6,585 nucleotides of DNA from Paracoccaceae bacterium (GTDB taxonomy: Bacteria; Pseudomonadota; Alphaproteobacteria; Rhodobacterales; Rhodobacteraceae), in the NCBI GenBank assembly GCA_027080755.1, contig JALWQC010000091.1, positions 1 through 6,585 of the forward strand, read 5' to 3'. The notes below the pieces were generated by a model. It ran no database searches and was not told the origin of the DNA. It was given only the letters and a program-made list of their open reading frames with translations. This document shows, in pieces, positions 6,031 through 6,585 of the stretch (position 1 is its first letter; every line of letters starts with the position of its first letter). Both the position numbers and the translations under genes were made by a program.

Positions 6031-6039
6031 AGGCGTTTC
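5915..6039 (+). repeat. Direct repeat TAAGGCGTTTC flanking/overlapping the second element
   Basis: TAAGGCGTTTC occurs at 5915-5925, spanning the BI-1 stop codon, and again at 6029-6039, just outside the right terminal repeat. Continuing, 13 of 14 bases match. Bases 8-11 of this unit also belong to the terminal repeat, so GGCGTTTC exists in three copies here, two forward and one inverted. It may mark a partial second copy of the element or an unusually long target duplication. Confidence 0.55.
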
Positions 6040-6043
6040 AACG

Positions 6044-6585
6044 TTAACACACCAGAAGGCCGGAGTCCGCTCCGGCCTTTTTTGTCGGCAACAGGTCATC
6101 CGCCGTCAGGCCTGCGCCCGTAACAAACCGCTCGATATCGGCGCTGGACCTCAAAATGCAGACACAGCTTCCCGCCGGCACGTCCTTTATCCGCCGCAGC
6201 AGGTTTTTGCGCATGTGGATACTGAAACCGAACAGAACCCAGGCCAGAAACTTCGGGCGGATGTTTTCCTTGCAGCCCTGCGGAATCCCCCTGCGCGTTT
6301 TGCCAATATTCGCAAAAATCCGCCGCACCACCCGCCAGAGGCGCACGGGGCCAGGGATGTCCAGAAATACGATACACTCCGCACGGGCAATACGCGGCGC
6401 GAGAGAGGGGGATGGTTCCCCTCGATTATCCAGCGGTCCTGCACTGCGTGGTTGTGAACGGCGTTATAAACGCCCTCTGGCGGCAAGGCCTTCCAGCGGG
6501 GGCCATAGGTCAACTGGTCCATATGAACGACCGGCAGGTCCAGCCGCTCCCCCAGGCGAAGCGCCAGAGTCGTCTTGCCACTTCC
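6044..6585 (-). pseudogene. Frameshifted P-loop NTPase of the FlaR / adenylate-kinase-like family (5' end outside window)
   Basis: The minus strand enters the window in the Walker A motif GSGKTTLALRLGERL (from 6585), followed by LPVVHMDQLTYGPRW and DRWIIEGNH. These are typical of the 'topology modulation protein' FlaR / adenylate-kinase-like P-loop family. At the G5 run 6407-6411 (+ strand) the frame is lost. The -1 frame continues the same protein: APRIARAECIVFLDIPGP, then VRLWRVVRRIFANIG, and a C-terminal LRSSADIERF motif, ending in TAA at 6046-6044. Adding one C in the run joins them into about 180 residues from Walker A on, near the normal family size. The original frame instead runs unrelated until a stop at 6187. 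The last codons overlap the BI-1 terminator. Function in the family is poorly defined (small-molecule kinase suspected). A sequencing error could mimic the break. Confidence 0.75.
6056..6083 (+). terminator. Rho-independent terminator of the BI-1 family gene
   Basis: AAGGCCGGA (6056-6064) pairs perfectly with TCCGGCCTT (6071-6079) around a six-base loop, followed by a T run at 6078-6083. It is oriented for forward transcription. On the opposite strand the hairpin is not followed by a T-tract, so it should not stop the reverse gene, whose last codons run through it. Confidence 0.9.

Noticed and set aside
5915..6039. CRISPR-type or tandem repeat array
   Set aside because: Only two direct copies and one inverted copy of a short unit exist, without regular spacers; a terminal-inverted-repeat element explains them better.

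Overview
The window is GC-rich, with strong G/C preference at third codon positions. Its protein signatures (a HisN-type histidinol-phosphatase, a TesA/YbbA/YbbP cluster and a BI-1 family membrane protein) point to an alphaproteobacterium, most likely Rhodobacterales. This assignment rests on protein character alone; no rRNA or other marker is present.

Layout: (1) 1-117 is the 3' end of a forward gene, probably a small XRE-type HTH regulator. (2) 112-383 is a large inverted-repeat element of about 270 bp with two long internal stem-loops and a tiny UUCG hairpin. It looks like a MITE-type mobile element or a structured RNA, and its edge supplies the stop codon of the preceding gene. (3) 410-446 is a strong hairpin that abuts, and partly hides, the translation start of the next gene. 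(4) 447-1235 is hisN (+). (5) 1229-1882 is tesA (-), a secreted SGNH esterase, tail-to-tail with hisN. (6) 1881-5056 holds ybbA and ybbP (+), an ABC-type ATPase and its 10-TM FtsX-like permease, joined by an ATGA overlap. (7) 5150-5917 is a BI-1/YccA family gene with its own leader and a strong ribosome binding site. (8) 5915-6030 is a second, smaller inverted-repeat element, again starting in a stop codon and separating the gene from its terminator at 6056-6083. (9) 6044-6585 (-) is a P-loop kinase-like (FlaR/adenylate-kinase-like) gene. Its 5' end is cut by the window edge and it is broken by a one-base frameshift in a G5 run.

How the genes relate: tesA, ybbA and ybbP keep the divergent order known in Escherichia coli. 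This suggests a functional unit at the inner membrane and periplasm, in which a MacB-type ABC machine works with a periplasmic lipase/thioesterase. HisN belongs to histidine biosynthesis and the BI-1 protein to membrane quality control or ion homeostasis; neither is obviously tied to the YbbAP unit.

The least expected content is the pair of unrelated palindromic elements. Each starts with a TA inside a stop codon and lies between a gene and a downstream hairpin.
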